DNA from: Alentia gelatinosa
Lineage: Eukaryota; Annelida; Polychaeta; Phyllodocida; Polynoidae
Assembly (NCBI GenBank): GCA_950022655.1
Contig: OX465579.1
Span: forward strand, 76,891,193 to 76,955,192
Reading direction: 5' to 3'
DNA: 64,000 nucleotides
The notes under the pieces: model-generated
The model's database searches: none
Told to the model about the DNA's origin: nothing
Seen by the model: the letters and a program-made list of their open reading frames with translations, nothing else
Position numbers and translations under genes: made by a program
Part shown: in pieces, positions 45,829 through 58,325 of the stretch
Layout: each line of letters begins with the position of its first letter
Numbering within the stretch: position 1 is the stretch's first letter

Positions 45829-46682
45829 ATTACGTTTAGAGGGGACCAGATCAAGAGGGTGGGGCGAGGCAGACACTCGAACCCCAGCCACAGCCAACGG
45901 AAGGAGCTTGAGCCCACAGAAGAGTGCCGGACCCTCCCAGGCCCACCAGGTGGTGCCCTGGTCCCAAAAATTACGTAAGTCTCCGGTTGCCCTCCGTCTC
46001 TGGACTGGGCTCGGGACACCTCTGGACGACTACCTGAAGTTCTCTCCCTCTGAGAGTGCTGGAGTGAAAGAGAAGCATCCAGAGGCCGGAGTGCGCATTA
46101 TGAACCGTTCAAGTTCTTTTGTTAAAATTAGGCTTTGGGACTAGCGACCCCTCACTCGTATGCAGCCTGAGGCTTGAACTGTTTGTGGAGGAATAAATCT
46201 TGCTCAAGGGCTTGTACTATCAGGACGATGGCATGCATTTTACTGTCAGCCTTATTCTGGGGGCATCTTCTGTTTATTATTGTTAAATAATGGTGAAGAT
46301 AAGCATAAATATAACACCCTGGTATCATCTGGTATTGTCTGTTTTGATTCAGAGACCCAGCCGATAGTACCCGAAAATCTCTGACTTCACCCGCTCCTCC
46401 GTCCGGACTAATTCCACAGTTCCAGCCCTGCAGACTGTAATGCTGCATCATTAGTTAGAATCCTATTCTTTTTCAAAATAATCATGATACACAACCTTTA
46501 TTCATCCATAAAACACACATACCTTTGGATAATCACTTTGAATAAACATTCCAGGGGTCAAGGTCATAGTTGTTGCAATCGGACTCCAGAGGACACCACC
46601 AGTAAAAAAACACAGGTGTATCAAGATCGGTGTGGTTCTGGTGTATGGAATCACATTTACGACAATGCCAGACTACCCGATG

Positions 46683-46703
46683 CCCCCCCCCCCCCCCCCC
46701 CCC
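46683..46703. repeat. Poly-C tract of 21
   Basis: An uninterrupted C run in PTEN intron 1. Confidence 0.95.
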
Positions 46704-46947
46704 GATTAGTATGTTGGGTGCTTTTCCATTACGCCGATGATACCCGAATAGTAAATTAGACATTGTCAGAATCAAATTTCGGCTGAGAATTCGGGCAAAT
46801 GGAACAGTCCCTGTAACTGTTCTCCAGTGTACTCGTCATTCTGTACTACAATAGATATTCTGAAAAGTTGTTTTTCACATTGTAAGACCCATGTAATTTT
46901 CTTTAAACTTTCACAGATTATAGGAAATGTTTAGTACTATACACTTA

Positions 46948-47549
46948 AAGCCTATAAGACACCGAAATTCCCCCCGATTCATCCCGACCATCGGCTCGGT
47001 GAGGGTCGGGAATAAAATGTCGAAGTTTTATACCTATAAGACACCGACATGTAGGCTCTTCCCAATGACACCTCCTTTTATAACCTTGTAAAACAACCCT
47101 ATTGAGATCAAAGAGAGCAACTGGGAGCCGGGTCCGGCTGGGCCTCGGCCGGGTGGTAGGTCGATATAGGTAATAATGCAAAGTTTAATAACTTCTGACC
47201 TATTTCAGATATTAGAAAACGGATTACATATCTATAATCGCCTCTGTCTCCCCTACAAATCGGTATAAAATACTTGGGTATAGAATGGGGCGATTGAATA
47301 CATCACTATATAAGCGGCCTACTCAGAATCGGGAAGAGTCAGTCAAAGTGCATACATCGAAATCTTAAGGTCGGGAGGGTCGGTCATATCTGACATGGTA
47401 GTAATGCCTGACGTGTCGGGAAAAGCAATAAAATTGGGTCGGCGAAGTACGTACATCGACCCGATTGATGCAGAATGTCACAGACCCGACGGATCCATTG
47501 GGCAAAGGTAGAATCGGGCACAGCCGTCGGGTCGGTGTCTTATAGGCTT
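46948..47549. mobile_element. 602-bp MITE with TA target duplication
   Basis: The ends are AAGCCTATAAGACACCGA (46948) and its exact reverse complement ending at 47549, flanked on both sides by TA. The terminal motif CCTATAAGACACCGACAT recurs internally near 47032. No transposase is encoded. The TA duplication points to a Tc1/mariner-type mobiliser. Confidence 0.9.
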
Positions 47550-47667
47550 TAGATTTAAAAAGCATAGGTCACCATCCTTGTTCTTAAAAGAATAGTAGAA
47601 AACTATATTTTTCAATACTTTTCCTATACAAATCAGTCAAATGTAAATTGGCTTGTAAATATCAATT

Positions 47668-47760
47668 CAGAGATGGCAGCTTTCCATTTTTTCAAGAAAA
47701 TCCGTATTTCCATTTTCAATATATACAATTATTTTTCTGTCCGTAGAATAACAAAAAGTG
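47668..47760. mobile_element. Partial hAT-like MITE, copy 1
   Basis: It starts CAGAGATGGCAGCTTTCC and continues TCAAGAAAATCCGTATTTCC and TACAATTATTTTTCTG, matching the left half of the copies at 53565, 57268 and 60467. The right end is not recognised. Confidence 0.65.
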
Positions 47761-48584
47761 AAATAATAGCTTATGGTAAATAAGCATCTGAGTAACACAG
47801 CATACTTATTATATCACAGTATCTGGACGCTTCACTGCCAGCACACTTCAGTGTTTGGGGGTAACCGACAGATACTGCCTTTTCAATTTCATATCAGAAA
47901 TCTGTCTAGAATTAACTGAGATACTTCAAATAAGTACTGTCTTGTAGCTAACAAAGTGGCAATTACTATATCAGGTTTTTACAACCCAGATTGATTTAAA
48001 CAAGGACATAAATACCACATGAATACAAAGCATGGTGTCCTAGGCGACCATCACACTATCTTTTGAAAACAAAGCGTATCGTCCAATTCATGAAGCGTGA
48101 TGTCCTATGCATGCTGGCGACGAAGTTAAGTCTCTTAGATTCTCCACCATGGGAATAAATTTAACATAACATAATTTATTCGAGCTTCATTTACGCCAAT
48201 AAAACAGTGCCTTGAACCTCCCCACAGTCACTCAGCCCCATGCCGACATATTTTGTATGAAAAATAGTTCCATATATTTCTGTGTTCCTGATTATTCACT
48301 GATGTGTGCTATTCTATCTTTTCAGTAAATTTGTTCCCCACCGTTAGCCACTTTTTGTATAAAAATATATAGGAAAGGTATTGGGTAACAGCATATTTCT
48401 GTACGAGGCTGTGCTACAAGTATTGTTCGTAATGTTGGGGAGGTGTGTATCTTCATTAAGGAAGGCAGAAATATAAGAATACATTCCACATATTATTTGA
48501 AAATACAACTTTCTACAAATAAGGCCTATATTATTATTTGAATGCTTATCTTGTAATTTATAATTGCTATTGAATGCACCTTAA

Positions 48585-48680
<96 letters not shown>

Positions 48681-48719
48681 TAAGTGAAAGCGGTGTTTTT
48701 CCCTAATGTTTGAAATTTA

Positions 48720-49590
48720 AGCAGTCAAATGGTGCTGTCACATAGTGCCAAATGGTGCTGTCATTGTCAGACTCTGTTGAATGGTCTGTGTCAGATGGTG
48801 CTGTCACATGGCCATGCGTGGCATTTATGCGGAATTCCGGACTTTTCGACGTACCAGTGGTCATTTGTGAGATCATTTTAATTCTTTAGAGAAAATGGTG
48901 GGGGTGGGGGCTCATGGCGTTGTTACATCCTGTAAAAAATCAGTAAATTGGCAAAGTTAAGAAAGGCCATTTCAACTCTCACCTGAGGCCAGAAATTCTT
49001 AATCCCACGCCTATGGTCCGTTTCAACTGATGCTCTCGCATGGTATATGTCAAATGGTATTGTCAAGTAGTAACTGTTTAAGGGTGCTGTCACGATTACA
49101 GGTTCTTCAGACCCACCGCCTGTAAGTCAGGTTTTTAAGGCCCACACTCACCCATTGTGTGAGAGCCTCTGCCATGCTAGCAATGCAATGGCCGCAGCTG
49201 TTTCACCGACAGGAAAAATGCGATAGTGGTTGTTAAGGCCCACCTCCCTTAAACTTTCAATTTCTCTGTTAGTATTTGAAGAGGAGACCTAACTTAAACA
49301 GCACATGAATTAGATCAAATTCTTTTGTTTTTTCTTTCTATAGTATGTTTCTAAAATATCGGACAAATTTAAGTTAGGATGTGATTAGTATCCCTATTTC
49401 AATGATTTATGTGAATGTCATAAATATATATATTGTTTGATGGGCCATTTTGTCCTGATAAGTGAGCCCTAAACCTTGACTTTCAGTGGGTAGACCCTAA
49501 AGAGTATCAAATGGTTTTATCAAATGGTGATCTATTTAGTTAGTGTCAAATGAAGCTGTCACATGGTCACTATCAAATATTCGTTGCACG
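48720..49590. repeat. Degenerate CAAATGGTGCTGTCA repeats
   Basis: Variants of CAAATGGTGCTGTCACA occur at irregular spacing (about 48725, 48747, 48790, 49050, 49505, 49525, 49550). This suggests an old, decayed minisatellite in PTEN intron 2. Confidence 0.55.
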
Positions 49591-49803
49591 CAGGAATGTT
49601 AGACAGATTTGCAGTTTTCTTGGCACGCCAGACCCAACATCTGTAATGGGTTATATTGACTCTGGAACCCAGAGTCACAGAACTCAATACTGATGCCAGA
49701 GAAAATGCTTTTTGCCCTACCAGCAAAATGTAAAACTATCAGCCGTAAATTAAATCTACTTAAAAATTGAGATTTGTCCAATATCTACCCATCCGTTTTG
49801 AAA

Positions 49804-50425
49804 CTAAGAGTCATCCATGCCAAAATAATACTCTCCCATCATTGAGCGATGATATAGGAATAGATTATATTCAGTCTGTGGGTCATTTTCTTTAACTAAC
49901 TTGCACCCAGTCAACTTGCCATTTCTACAAAAGCCTTTCTCAGATACAAATGTATCAAGCATCACTGGGTCAATGAGGTATTTTAGTCTCTTGTGATTGG
50001 CCATGGACAGCTGGGCACGCCTTTCAGAAACGGAGACGCTGGGCCCCCGCACTTTTTCCAGTGTCCCAGAGTTGGCACGGTTTTTGTGAAGGGATAATTT
50101 TTCCATCATGCTGAAAGTCTATATAACCTCTTCCTAACTTAGGCAGAGTGTCTGAGCGTGTGGCCCACGCTCAATAAAAAACAGCCCGTTCAGGAGTCTC
50201 GATGACGTATTTCAGTGGAGGATGTGCTGACAGGCTCAAATACTCTCTATGTCCTTTATGTTTCTTTTGATGGCGCGTTTGCTTAAGGCACCTGACAGGG
50301 TGTTTTCTGTTTTGGGCTTGACCTTGCTTGAAAGGTGATTGGCATTGCCACCCTCCTGTGTCATACAGGTGTGTAAGGTCATTCAGTACACTGACCCTGT
50401 GCGCCGCAAACAGGCCAATGAGCAT
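49804..50425 (-). other. Possible antisense coding remnant, unrecognised
   Basis: Two minus-strand frames (50425-50171, 84 codons; 50109-49804, 101 codons) are longer and less repetitive than most noise in this intron. The second contains ERRAQLSMANHKRLKYLIDP and CRNGKLTGCKLVKEND. I recognise no family, and there is no splice-site support. It could be a fragment of an unknown transposon or pure chance. Confidence 0.25.
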
Positions 50426-51530
50426 CCATTTGTTTCCTCTTTCCCATATGTGTAATGTTTGGGTAGCTGTAGTATATTAAATAATCTTCAACTCAGTTTG
50501 TATCTCCTAGTATTATCAAAACAAATCACCAATGGTTCATCTAGCTTTCAGACTTTGTGGGAAACTTTGGACCACTGGTGTCATGCAAGTTGAGTGCGGT
50601 CGTATTGTTGGGTGCAAAGGTTTGTTTTGGTCATGTGATACACTTGTCCCACTTCTAGTGAAGTTCCTAACTGAGGTGTTTCAGATTCAAATGATATAGA
50701 CCCTCCAGACATTATAAAACTCCCTATTATCGCCCCGGGTAAGTAAAGGTTCCGCTCCCGACCGACTGGCCGGCCACACTATGACCGCATGAACCACAGT
50801 TTTCCAATTTATAATTGAAGAAACTGAATATAATTTCGGATTTACATGTAGAAATAGCTGAAATTGCCATTTCTGGCATCGGATTTGCAATTTGATTTGC
50901 AAAAAGATTTCTGAAAACCGTTAAGCTGCAATAATTGTGGGTTACGGGTCATGGGTCTATCACCATACAACGTCTGCAACCAGCGAACATCGGAACCTGT
51001 AAACAGACTGAATTATGGGATACCTCAATAGGGTCTATGAAAGTGCCCCCCAGTTCTGAATTGTATATCACCATGAAGATTAAAAAGGGCTTTCTCCGAA
51101 GTAAGCTAACAAAATATGCGTGGAAGACAATGGGTAACGAAATGTCTCCCATACAGATACTTCCTGTTGTACACATTTTGTTTGTTGCTTAGGTTTACAG
51201 CAGAATATAGGGACAGTCGGAGTATGTCTTTGCTCCAGTGTATTTGTTCCTACTGGATTAACATATTACGGATGTAGTATCATATATTAGGAATATCCGA
51301 AATTGCAATACATATGACAAAATTCCGCAGTTTGAGGTCGACCGCTCCCAACCTAAATGTTCCGTTAGTCTGTCGAAATTTGTCGGCTTTTTGATTTTCG
51401 AAAAGGCCAACATGTTTCACTGAAGTCCCGACGTTGCCCATTTATTTTTTCTCTAGATTCTAATTTCAGTATAACCTCGAACTATGACTTGCATCCCTGA
51501 ATAAATTTGATTGAATATTGATTTCACTAA

Positions 51531-51657
51531 GGGGCCGTGCATAAAGTATGTACACACTTGAGGAGGGGGGGGGGCAATAATTTCGTAGATTATGGGGTGG
51601 GGGGTGGGATGGTAACAAATTTCAGAAATTCTGCGTACATATCTTATGGATGGCCCC
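51531..51657. mobile_element. 127-bp Harbinger-type MITE
   Basis: Ends GGGGCCGTGCATAAAGTATG and, inverted, GGGGCCATCCATAAGATATG. It is flanked by TAA on both sides (51528-51530 and 51658-51660). TAA duplications and GGGGCC ends are typical of PIF/Harbinger MITEs. It contains a 10-base G run. Confidence 0.88.
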
Positions 51658-53045
51658 TAAATTGAATTTTAGTTTTCCTGCTTTCCTCCTTATCCTTATA
51701 TAGCATCTCCAAATTACTTCACATGACGTGAACAATTTGTAGATACACTTGGCGTTGGTCTGTTGGAAACAGAAGGTATTACTGGGTCATGGTGAAATTA
51801 CCTGTGACTTCCAACTTCCGTGTGCCTAGGTGTAAGTGGTGGATTGGTTGGTTGATGGGATTTTACGCTGTAGCGATGCATAAGGTCATCACAACTCAGC
51901 AAGATTACACGCTGTAAACTTTATGACACACCCAAGCCTTGCACTAGATTAATCTAATTAAAAAAGCTTTTATCTAAATTCTCAACCTGTGACCCATATG
52001 CGATCATGTCTCCCAAAGACCTACTCTAATTGTCCTAAACGTAATTTTGAAAATGATATATGCTTTTTGATTGCTAGTAGATATCGTGGTATTATGTCAA
52101 ACCCGAAATGATAAGAATATATTATAATACATTTTGAGCTGGAGTAGGAATAGATATTCCAAATATCAGCAGTTTCATGCTTTAAATCGATTCTTAATGG
52201 TGGTCACAAATCAGAACGAGTGCAAGATATTCTTCCAGGAAAGACATCATTTGAATACTACTTTTTCGTATTATAGTTTCATATTGACCTACATGGAATC
52301 CGTAGCCACCTTGGTACAGGGAAATGTATTTCTTTATACACATATACATGTCAACCTGGATTTGTACATTTATATATTCTAGATAATTCTGTACATATAC
52401 TTGTTAATTATAAGATATATAACTCGTATTTCCACGTGATATTTCTAAATTAGCAATTTATCTAGGCTAATGAAAGATGGGTCTGGTGTGGGAAATGTTT
52501 ATGAATGGGAAAAATACATCCTATTCCAGGAAAAGAGATTGAGGTGTATATATGTCCCATGGTGAAACCTCACAGAGCGTTAGTATGACCGAAACCTAAC
52601 CAGATGGCGGTTAAAGTGACCTACTTGGACTTTGTTCCTCTTAAGGTTACTGGGTCAAGGTCATTGCCGTCGAAGCTGGGTTGTGCGCGCACTGCTGCAG
52701 CTCGATCTGACGGGGGAGTCATTTGGTGCAGACACAGGTGATGCAGTGTGGGTCAGTGACGTGAGTAGTAGTCTCTTTCACGACCACTTGAGGCGCACAG
52801 GGCAGCAGTGAAATTATGGAGCCAACAAAATGTGTGGCATAAATAAAGTCAGACTCAAACTCGTGACGTCTCTTCATATTACATAGTCTACATGCTTTAT
52901 TAGGTGTGTCTGTGTGTGTTGCCACGTATGTGAGATAAACAGTAGACCAAAGATAGATATGTCTGAATATCTTAGGGATTAGTATTGTCCGAATGTATGA
53001 GGTAGTTAACCGCCTGGATGTATGAGGGAGTTGTTCTTGGAGATT

Positions 53046-53316
53046 GGGAGTTAGTTCCCTGATTAAAGCACTGGACTATTAACCCGAAGGTTGTGGCTTC
53101 GAGTCCCCACCGCAACTACGTTACTCCAACAGTGGTAGGGTTACTTCCATATCAAAGGCCAGTCCTTCTCATACGATGTCTATGTCGTGTGAGAAGTAAA
53201 AAAAGCTCGTCTTATAAATGTGTAGAGGCAGTTGTAAAACCAATGAGAAACCCTGAGACTTGGGATAGTCCCTATATACCCTTAGGTCCCCTGGGATTTT
53301 TAACAAACAAACAAAG
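53046..53316 (+). mobile_element. tRNA-derived SINE (Asn-like head)
   Basis: The head resembles a tRNA: an A-box-like TTAGTTCCCTGATTAAAGCA, the anticodon arm GGACTATTAACCCGAAGG, and a B-box GGCTTCGAGTCCC. A body of about 150 bp follows. The tail reads GATAGTCCCTATATACCC, GGTCCCCTGGGA and ends in a CAAA repeat. It would be transcribed by RNA polymerase III from the internal boxes and moved by a LINE. It is not a functional tRNA gene, because the acceptor stem does not close. Confidence 0.85.
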
Positions 53317-53564
53317 AAGGAGCTCTTCTATTCTGAACCTGAATGTGAATAGCTCCTGTCAGACCGAGGTGGTTTAGGATAGAGATGTGATGTATATCCT
53401 CCTACATCAGCAGCACGGACATGTTGAACTGACCCCAGAAGTGACTACTCGCTCTTCACATAGCGATATGAGGACCACGCATGGCCTAGATGAGCAACCG
53501 ATATTTCCGGGTTCTTTCCTGTTCCCAGACAATAACTGTGCCGTATTCATCAGTGCCTCACTTA

Positions 53565-53829
53565 CAGAGATGATAGTTTTCCTCTTTTCCAAGGAAATCC
53601 TTGTTTTCATTTTCAATTCCTGAAGTTATTTGTTCTTGTGTAAAACAAAGACAATAAATTGGACCTCATTCCCACTAATAAACAGTGGTTCAAACCTACC
53701 CCACACACCACTGTCCCATTCCATGAAGAATAACGATGCGTTTCCCATGTTTCTCCAAGTCTCTCTGAGGCAGTAAATTCCACATGAACAATATTTCCTT
53801 TATTTTCCACACCCCAACTGACATCCCTG
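53565..53829. mobile_element. hAT-like MITE, copy 2
   Basis: It starts CAGAGATGATAGTTTTCC and ends CTGACATCCCTG, an imperfect inverted pair, with ACTTA directly flanking both ends. Inner landmarks are AATAAACAGTGGTTCAAACC, AATAACGATG and TTTCTCCAAGTC. The family is shared with 57268 and 60467. CAG...CTG ends suggest hAT, although only 5 bp of flanking duplication is visible. Confidence 0.8.
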
Positions 53830-55194
53830 ACTTAAGCAGAAAATAAATATGTGCGAGACCTGCATGATACGATTCCAATTGACACAATGCACAACCATAG
53901 GTGAGTTTACTCTAGTATTTCTGAAAGACTCAAAATCTGTTTGAATAGAAAAGGAGGGGGGAGGGGTTTCATTGATGAGATTTTCAGGCTTTACAGGCTT
54001 CAGGCATTACAATATTTGCTGTTGCACGTGTCTTAGCACCAGCTATTGAGTATAGCTGGTTTTCATAACTAAGCCTTAAACGCAAGAAAAGTATATGCCA
54101 GAAAATCCTACAAAATCCTCATCTATAGTTTTGGTATATTGTCCATCCCAGCATACTGTGTCGGGATGAAAAGCTCCCAGCATATTCAGATACTGCCTAT
54201 ACATGCTTCAGGCCCTCCCAGCAGTCTGGATGATTTAATAGATGTTTAATTAAATATCGATAATTCTAGGTGCTTGAAACAAGGGAAACGAATGCACCTT
54301 GTCGAGAAGTCCTTATGTCCCTCATTTCCTTCAATAAGAAAATTCAACGAGCTCGTAGAGTGAGTTCAGTATCCGTATCCAAAGAAATGTTGGACATCCC
54401 GACCAGGTAAATGCATTTTTTAAAAAGTACCAACATTTCATATATATGACAGAAAAAGCCTATGAATAATGTTAGATGAAAATCCTTTGAATTATATTTA
54501 AATCTATTAGGGACATGTGTAAAAAGGGAAATGAATTTACAGACACACACACACAGATCATCCTATTCCAAACCCTTTGCCCTAGAAGTCACTAAACCAG
54601 AATCTCCATGATAAAACACGTGATATACCAGGTTTATGCTCGCATCCTACCTCTGCCAACCTATACCACAAATCCTAGAATGAATTCAAATGTTTTGAGA
54701 CCCCATATATTTTAGAATCTAGAATGTGTTAATTTCGTATCATTAGTGTTACACCAATCTTAGCGGACCTACAGAGGCTACGTCTGTGTGTCACCTAGCA
54801 TCTCGTGGTATTTAAGTTTGTATGGTAACAACGTGGGCTAGCTGCATAGATGGCAGGGAAGAGGAAGTGACCCAGAGACACTGACTGCAGATCAGTGACC
54901 GCTTTAACAAATTACAGTTCACAAATTAATAAAAGGTTGTGTGTCATACCGTTTACGCCAGAAGTATTTTGCACGGATAGTATACACCCCAGTAAATCCT
55001 GGCCGCTGATTGGTCAGTCGCATATGACTCCATCGTGCTTTTTTTCTTTCTTGAAAAATAGTTTCTTGACACAGGGTTCACATATGACAGGATACATGAT
55101 TTCCAACCAAGTTGTCTAAAGACATTAAAACACGAGGACGCATTCTGTCCACCACGGCGCATATATGTGGGTGAGATAAATGTATCTGCCAATG

Positions 55195-55312
55195 ACTGTC
55201 TGGCCAATGACCGGTAGTATACGGACAGGCAGCCTTCTGACAGGTAGTCCATTGACAGGCAGTCCTCTGACAGGTAGTCTTCTCTGATGTGTAGTCAACT
55301 GACAGGGCTTTG
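55195..55312. repeat. GACAGGYAGTC minisatellite
   Basis: At least five units of about 19-20 bp containing TGACAGGTAGTC or TGACAGGCAGTC. Frames across it are artefacts. Confidence 0.85.
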
Positions 55313-56329
55313 TTTAAAAAGACCTTTCTTGGGATGGAATTATGAAATCTACCTATTGCGAGATATGTGGGCGTCACTGTATAGGCTTCCTCAGATATGG
55401 GTCTGTGCCAGTTCGAACTTTAATATCCCAGACTATACCATATCCGACTCCACTGAATACATATTAAACCTAGTGGTTATTACATAAGTAATGGTATTGT
55501 TGAACATAGCTGTAAATGATTAAAACTATGAAGTGATCCTTAAATCAACATACTGTTTATCATTATATATGCCTGTGGCAGTATGTCCTATGTATACCGC
55601 CCGACCCTTTCCATGTCATATTTATGGGCGTACAGCATGTACGGGGTATGTAGAGTGGCGAAACCCAAAAATTGTCCAAAAGATAAGGTAAAAAAGTGGC
55701 TATATGATGATCCGAAAGCAGGTATACTGTGTCTGTACGTGATAACTCGTCAATTATACCGCATATTCATCACGTACAGCCACAACAACCCTGTTTCCAT
55801 ATAAAACGTATTCAGTACAGATGTCCGCCCAGGAACTTATTTTAAGTGAAAACCCTCAGCGGAAATATTTTCTTTCGCATTGCTCGTCCCGATTATCAAA
55901 TTGCGCACAGTTCCAAGTTATATTACATCCAGTATTTTACATCATTTTCCATTGTCCGTTGTACCCACAATGTCAGGTTCTCTTTCAATTTGACCTACAG
56001 ACACATCAGTCTGTGTTAATTTTCCCGACGTTAACACTAAGGTATATCGCGTATCGTAGACCGTGTCCAATAACTGACCCAGATCGACAATGTAAGAGTG
56101 CACTTAGGGCCCCGGCACACGGTATTGTCCCACTTGAGAGTTTGTACACAGTCGATATAGTTCTTAGAGAGGGGGGCACCTAATCATGCTCAGATGTTCC
56201 CGGAGATCCTGTACTAATGCTATAGCGCTATCTGAACGCCTGTCGACATATGCATATAGAACTCGGTCGCGAGTCAATGTACGTCTTACATAGTCTGATT
56301 CACCGGCATATACTATGAGAAAACGTGGT

Positions 56330-56450
56330 TACTGAGCCCGTACGGGTGGCCGTTCGAGGTCATTTGATGAAAAAATACGGCCCGACGCCGCCGGCGGGAG
56401 GGCTGTATTTTTTCATCAAATGGCCGAGCAAGTGCCTAGCAGCGGTTAGT
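56330..56450. repeat. Long palindrome with GC-rich centre
   Basis: ATTTGATGAAAAAATACGGCCC on the left pairs with GGGCTGTATTTTTTCATCAAAT on the right. Outer parts (GGCCGTTCGAGG, CACGGTTACTGAGC-like) pair imperfectly. The centre is GACGCCGCCGGCGGGAG. The layout resembles the palindromes at 14193 and 16255. Confidence 0.85.
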
Positions 56451-56460
56451 ATATCATAGA

Positions 56461-56983
56461 CGTTCGCCCATAGGTGTATAGTATAGTGTATAGTTACACT
56501 ATATATATATAGTATAGTATATATATAGTATATAGTATATATATAGTATAGTGTATAGTTACACTATATAGTATAGTGTATAGTGTATAGTTGCACTATA
56601 ACTATAGTGTATAGTTACACTATAACAGGGAAGTTACAGATGGATGTGGTCCTATATGTATACACATATATATATTCATGTACATGAGATACCCAAAGTT
56701 TTAACGTAATGGTTTTTAATATTGGATAGTATTACTTGTACCATTGCATGGAATTATAGTACCATTCTACTCTATGGATGGAATAATGCATTTATACATT
56801 GTACTCCAATCATCATAACAAAGTCCTTTGTCTGTAGACTTATCTGGGTTCCAACAAAAGCACAATATTTCAATTTCCAGTAACATGACTGCTTTAAATA
56901 GACATTTTCTATATAAACTATATGATACCCTACAGTATCCATGTTTGTAACTATACACTACGTTCGCCCATAGGTGTATAGTA
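56461..56983. repeat. Palindromic TATAGTRTA repeat cluster and a duplicated 23-mer
   Basis: 56476-56628 is a dense series of GTGTATAGTTACACTATA and TATAGTATA units, each nearly self-complementary. The text starting CGTTCGCCCATAGGTGTATA occurs at 56461 and again at 56961, so the cluster may lie between two copies of a target or terminal motif 500 bp apart. Confidence 0.8.
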
Positions 56984-57267
56984 AATTAGATTTCTTATCA
57001 CCTGAACATCCCACCCCACCCCTCTCTAATTCCTCACATGAAGTTTAAACTAGAAAACTGCTACTTAATTATAAGCAGTAAGTCTTTAAGATAGAGTAGT
57101 AAAAAAGTCTTTAGTCACCCCTACTCTAAGACGATATATGGAGAATTCGTAAGTTTTCTTTATTTTCGTGAAGAGGGGTATTTCAGTCTTTTTCTTGTTT
57201 ATATATATATATTTATATATATATATATATGTATATATAGATGCATATACGTATAAACACATATATA

Positions 57268-57533
57268 CAAGGATGTCAGTTCTCCCCTTTTCCAAGAAAA
57301 TCCATGTTTTCATTCTCAGTTTATACAATTATTTTTCTTGTGTAAAAACAAAGAGGGTCTATATTGGGCCTCGTATACACCAATAAACAGTGGCTCAAAC
57401 CTCCCCATACACCCTATCCCTATTCTATGGCCAATAACGATGTGTTTTCCATGTTTTCTCAGTCCCTCTGAGCCAGTTAATTCCACCTAAAAATATTTCC
57501 TCATTTTTCTCATGACCCCAGCCGACATCCCTG
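57268..57533. mobile_element. hAT-like MITE, copy 3
   Basis: It starts CAAGGATGTCAGTTCTCC and ends CCGACATCCCTG. Internal text AATCCATGTTTTCATT, AATAAACAGTGGCTCAAACC and GTTTTCTCAGTCCCTCTGAG is collinear with the copy at 53565. It lies about 320 bp upstream of PTEN exon 3. Confidence 0.8.
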
Positions 57534-57852
57534 TATATAGACAGACACACTAGACCTCGTTGTAGCCCATGGAGGTCTAAACTAGTCAGACAAGACCAAA
57601 TAGACATAGGGCGACTGGCCCTACATTGACATCAACCAATGCATGCCACTCAATGCGTTATGTACAAACTTAGAGATCATCCCAGTCCATCTCATTTAGC
57701 CACTCAAAAGGGAACACACAAATGCAGACATCAACCCCGTGCATCCAATATACAAAGGTAGACATCAGTCTAGTGTGTCCTATGTAGCCACTCAAAATCG
57801 TATATAATATTTCATATTACTTTATTGATTATTTCTTCAATCTTCTTTTCAG

Positions 57853-57897
57853 ATTTTTGGAACTAAAGCACAAGGACCACTACAAAGTTTACAACCT
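57853..57897 (+). CDS. PTEN: PTEN coding exon 3
   Basis: 45 nt, identical in length to human exon 3, between TTTTCAG and GTAAGT. It reads (R)FLELKHKDHYKVYNL, against the human RFLDSKHKNHYKIYNL. It keeps the split Arg codon at its start and a split codon at its end. It forms part of the phosphatase domain near the membrane-facing surface. The next exon, expected to begin like the human CAERHYD segment, was not found before position 64000. Confidence 0.97.
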
Positions 57898-58325
57898 GTA
57901 AGTATGATGTATTTTCCTATTTTCTTTTCTAAATTGTTATTACGAGGCAAAAGCCCTATAGCTGCAGCCAATGAGAAAATGCTCCTTTTTTCTCAACTTT
58001 ATTTACATAGTTAATTTCTCCTGTCCTGATATATCTAGATACTACCTTGTGATTTTGCGGTATATTACATGTATACCACGGCCAAAGAGGAAGTGAAATG
58101 TCAATTTTTAATGGAAAGAGAAAGAGGGTGAGACTAGTGCGAAAACTTTACAGAACAGCTTAAAGCAAAGCAAGTGCAAGCTAGGCTATTACCAGTTGGG
58201 AGTAGCAGGTGTTGTTTATGAGGTGAGCTGTGGCGTTATATATGATTGATACACAGAACTGATGAGCTCTCAACCGATGACGCTGACGGTAGATGCTATT
58301 ATGAAGCATTATAAAGTTGAATACT

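Noticed and set aside
45196..46020. Several overlapping frames of 76-131 codons on both strands
   Set aside because: The GC-rich context makes long frames likely by chance, and no domain is recognisable in any of them.
53046..53118. A functional tRNA-Asn gene
   Set aside because: The anticodon arm and B box are tRNA-like, but the acceptor stem does not pair and a SINE body and tail follow.
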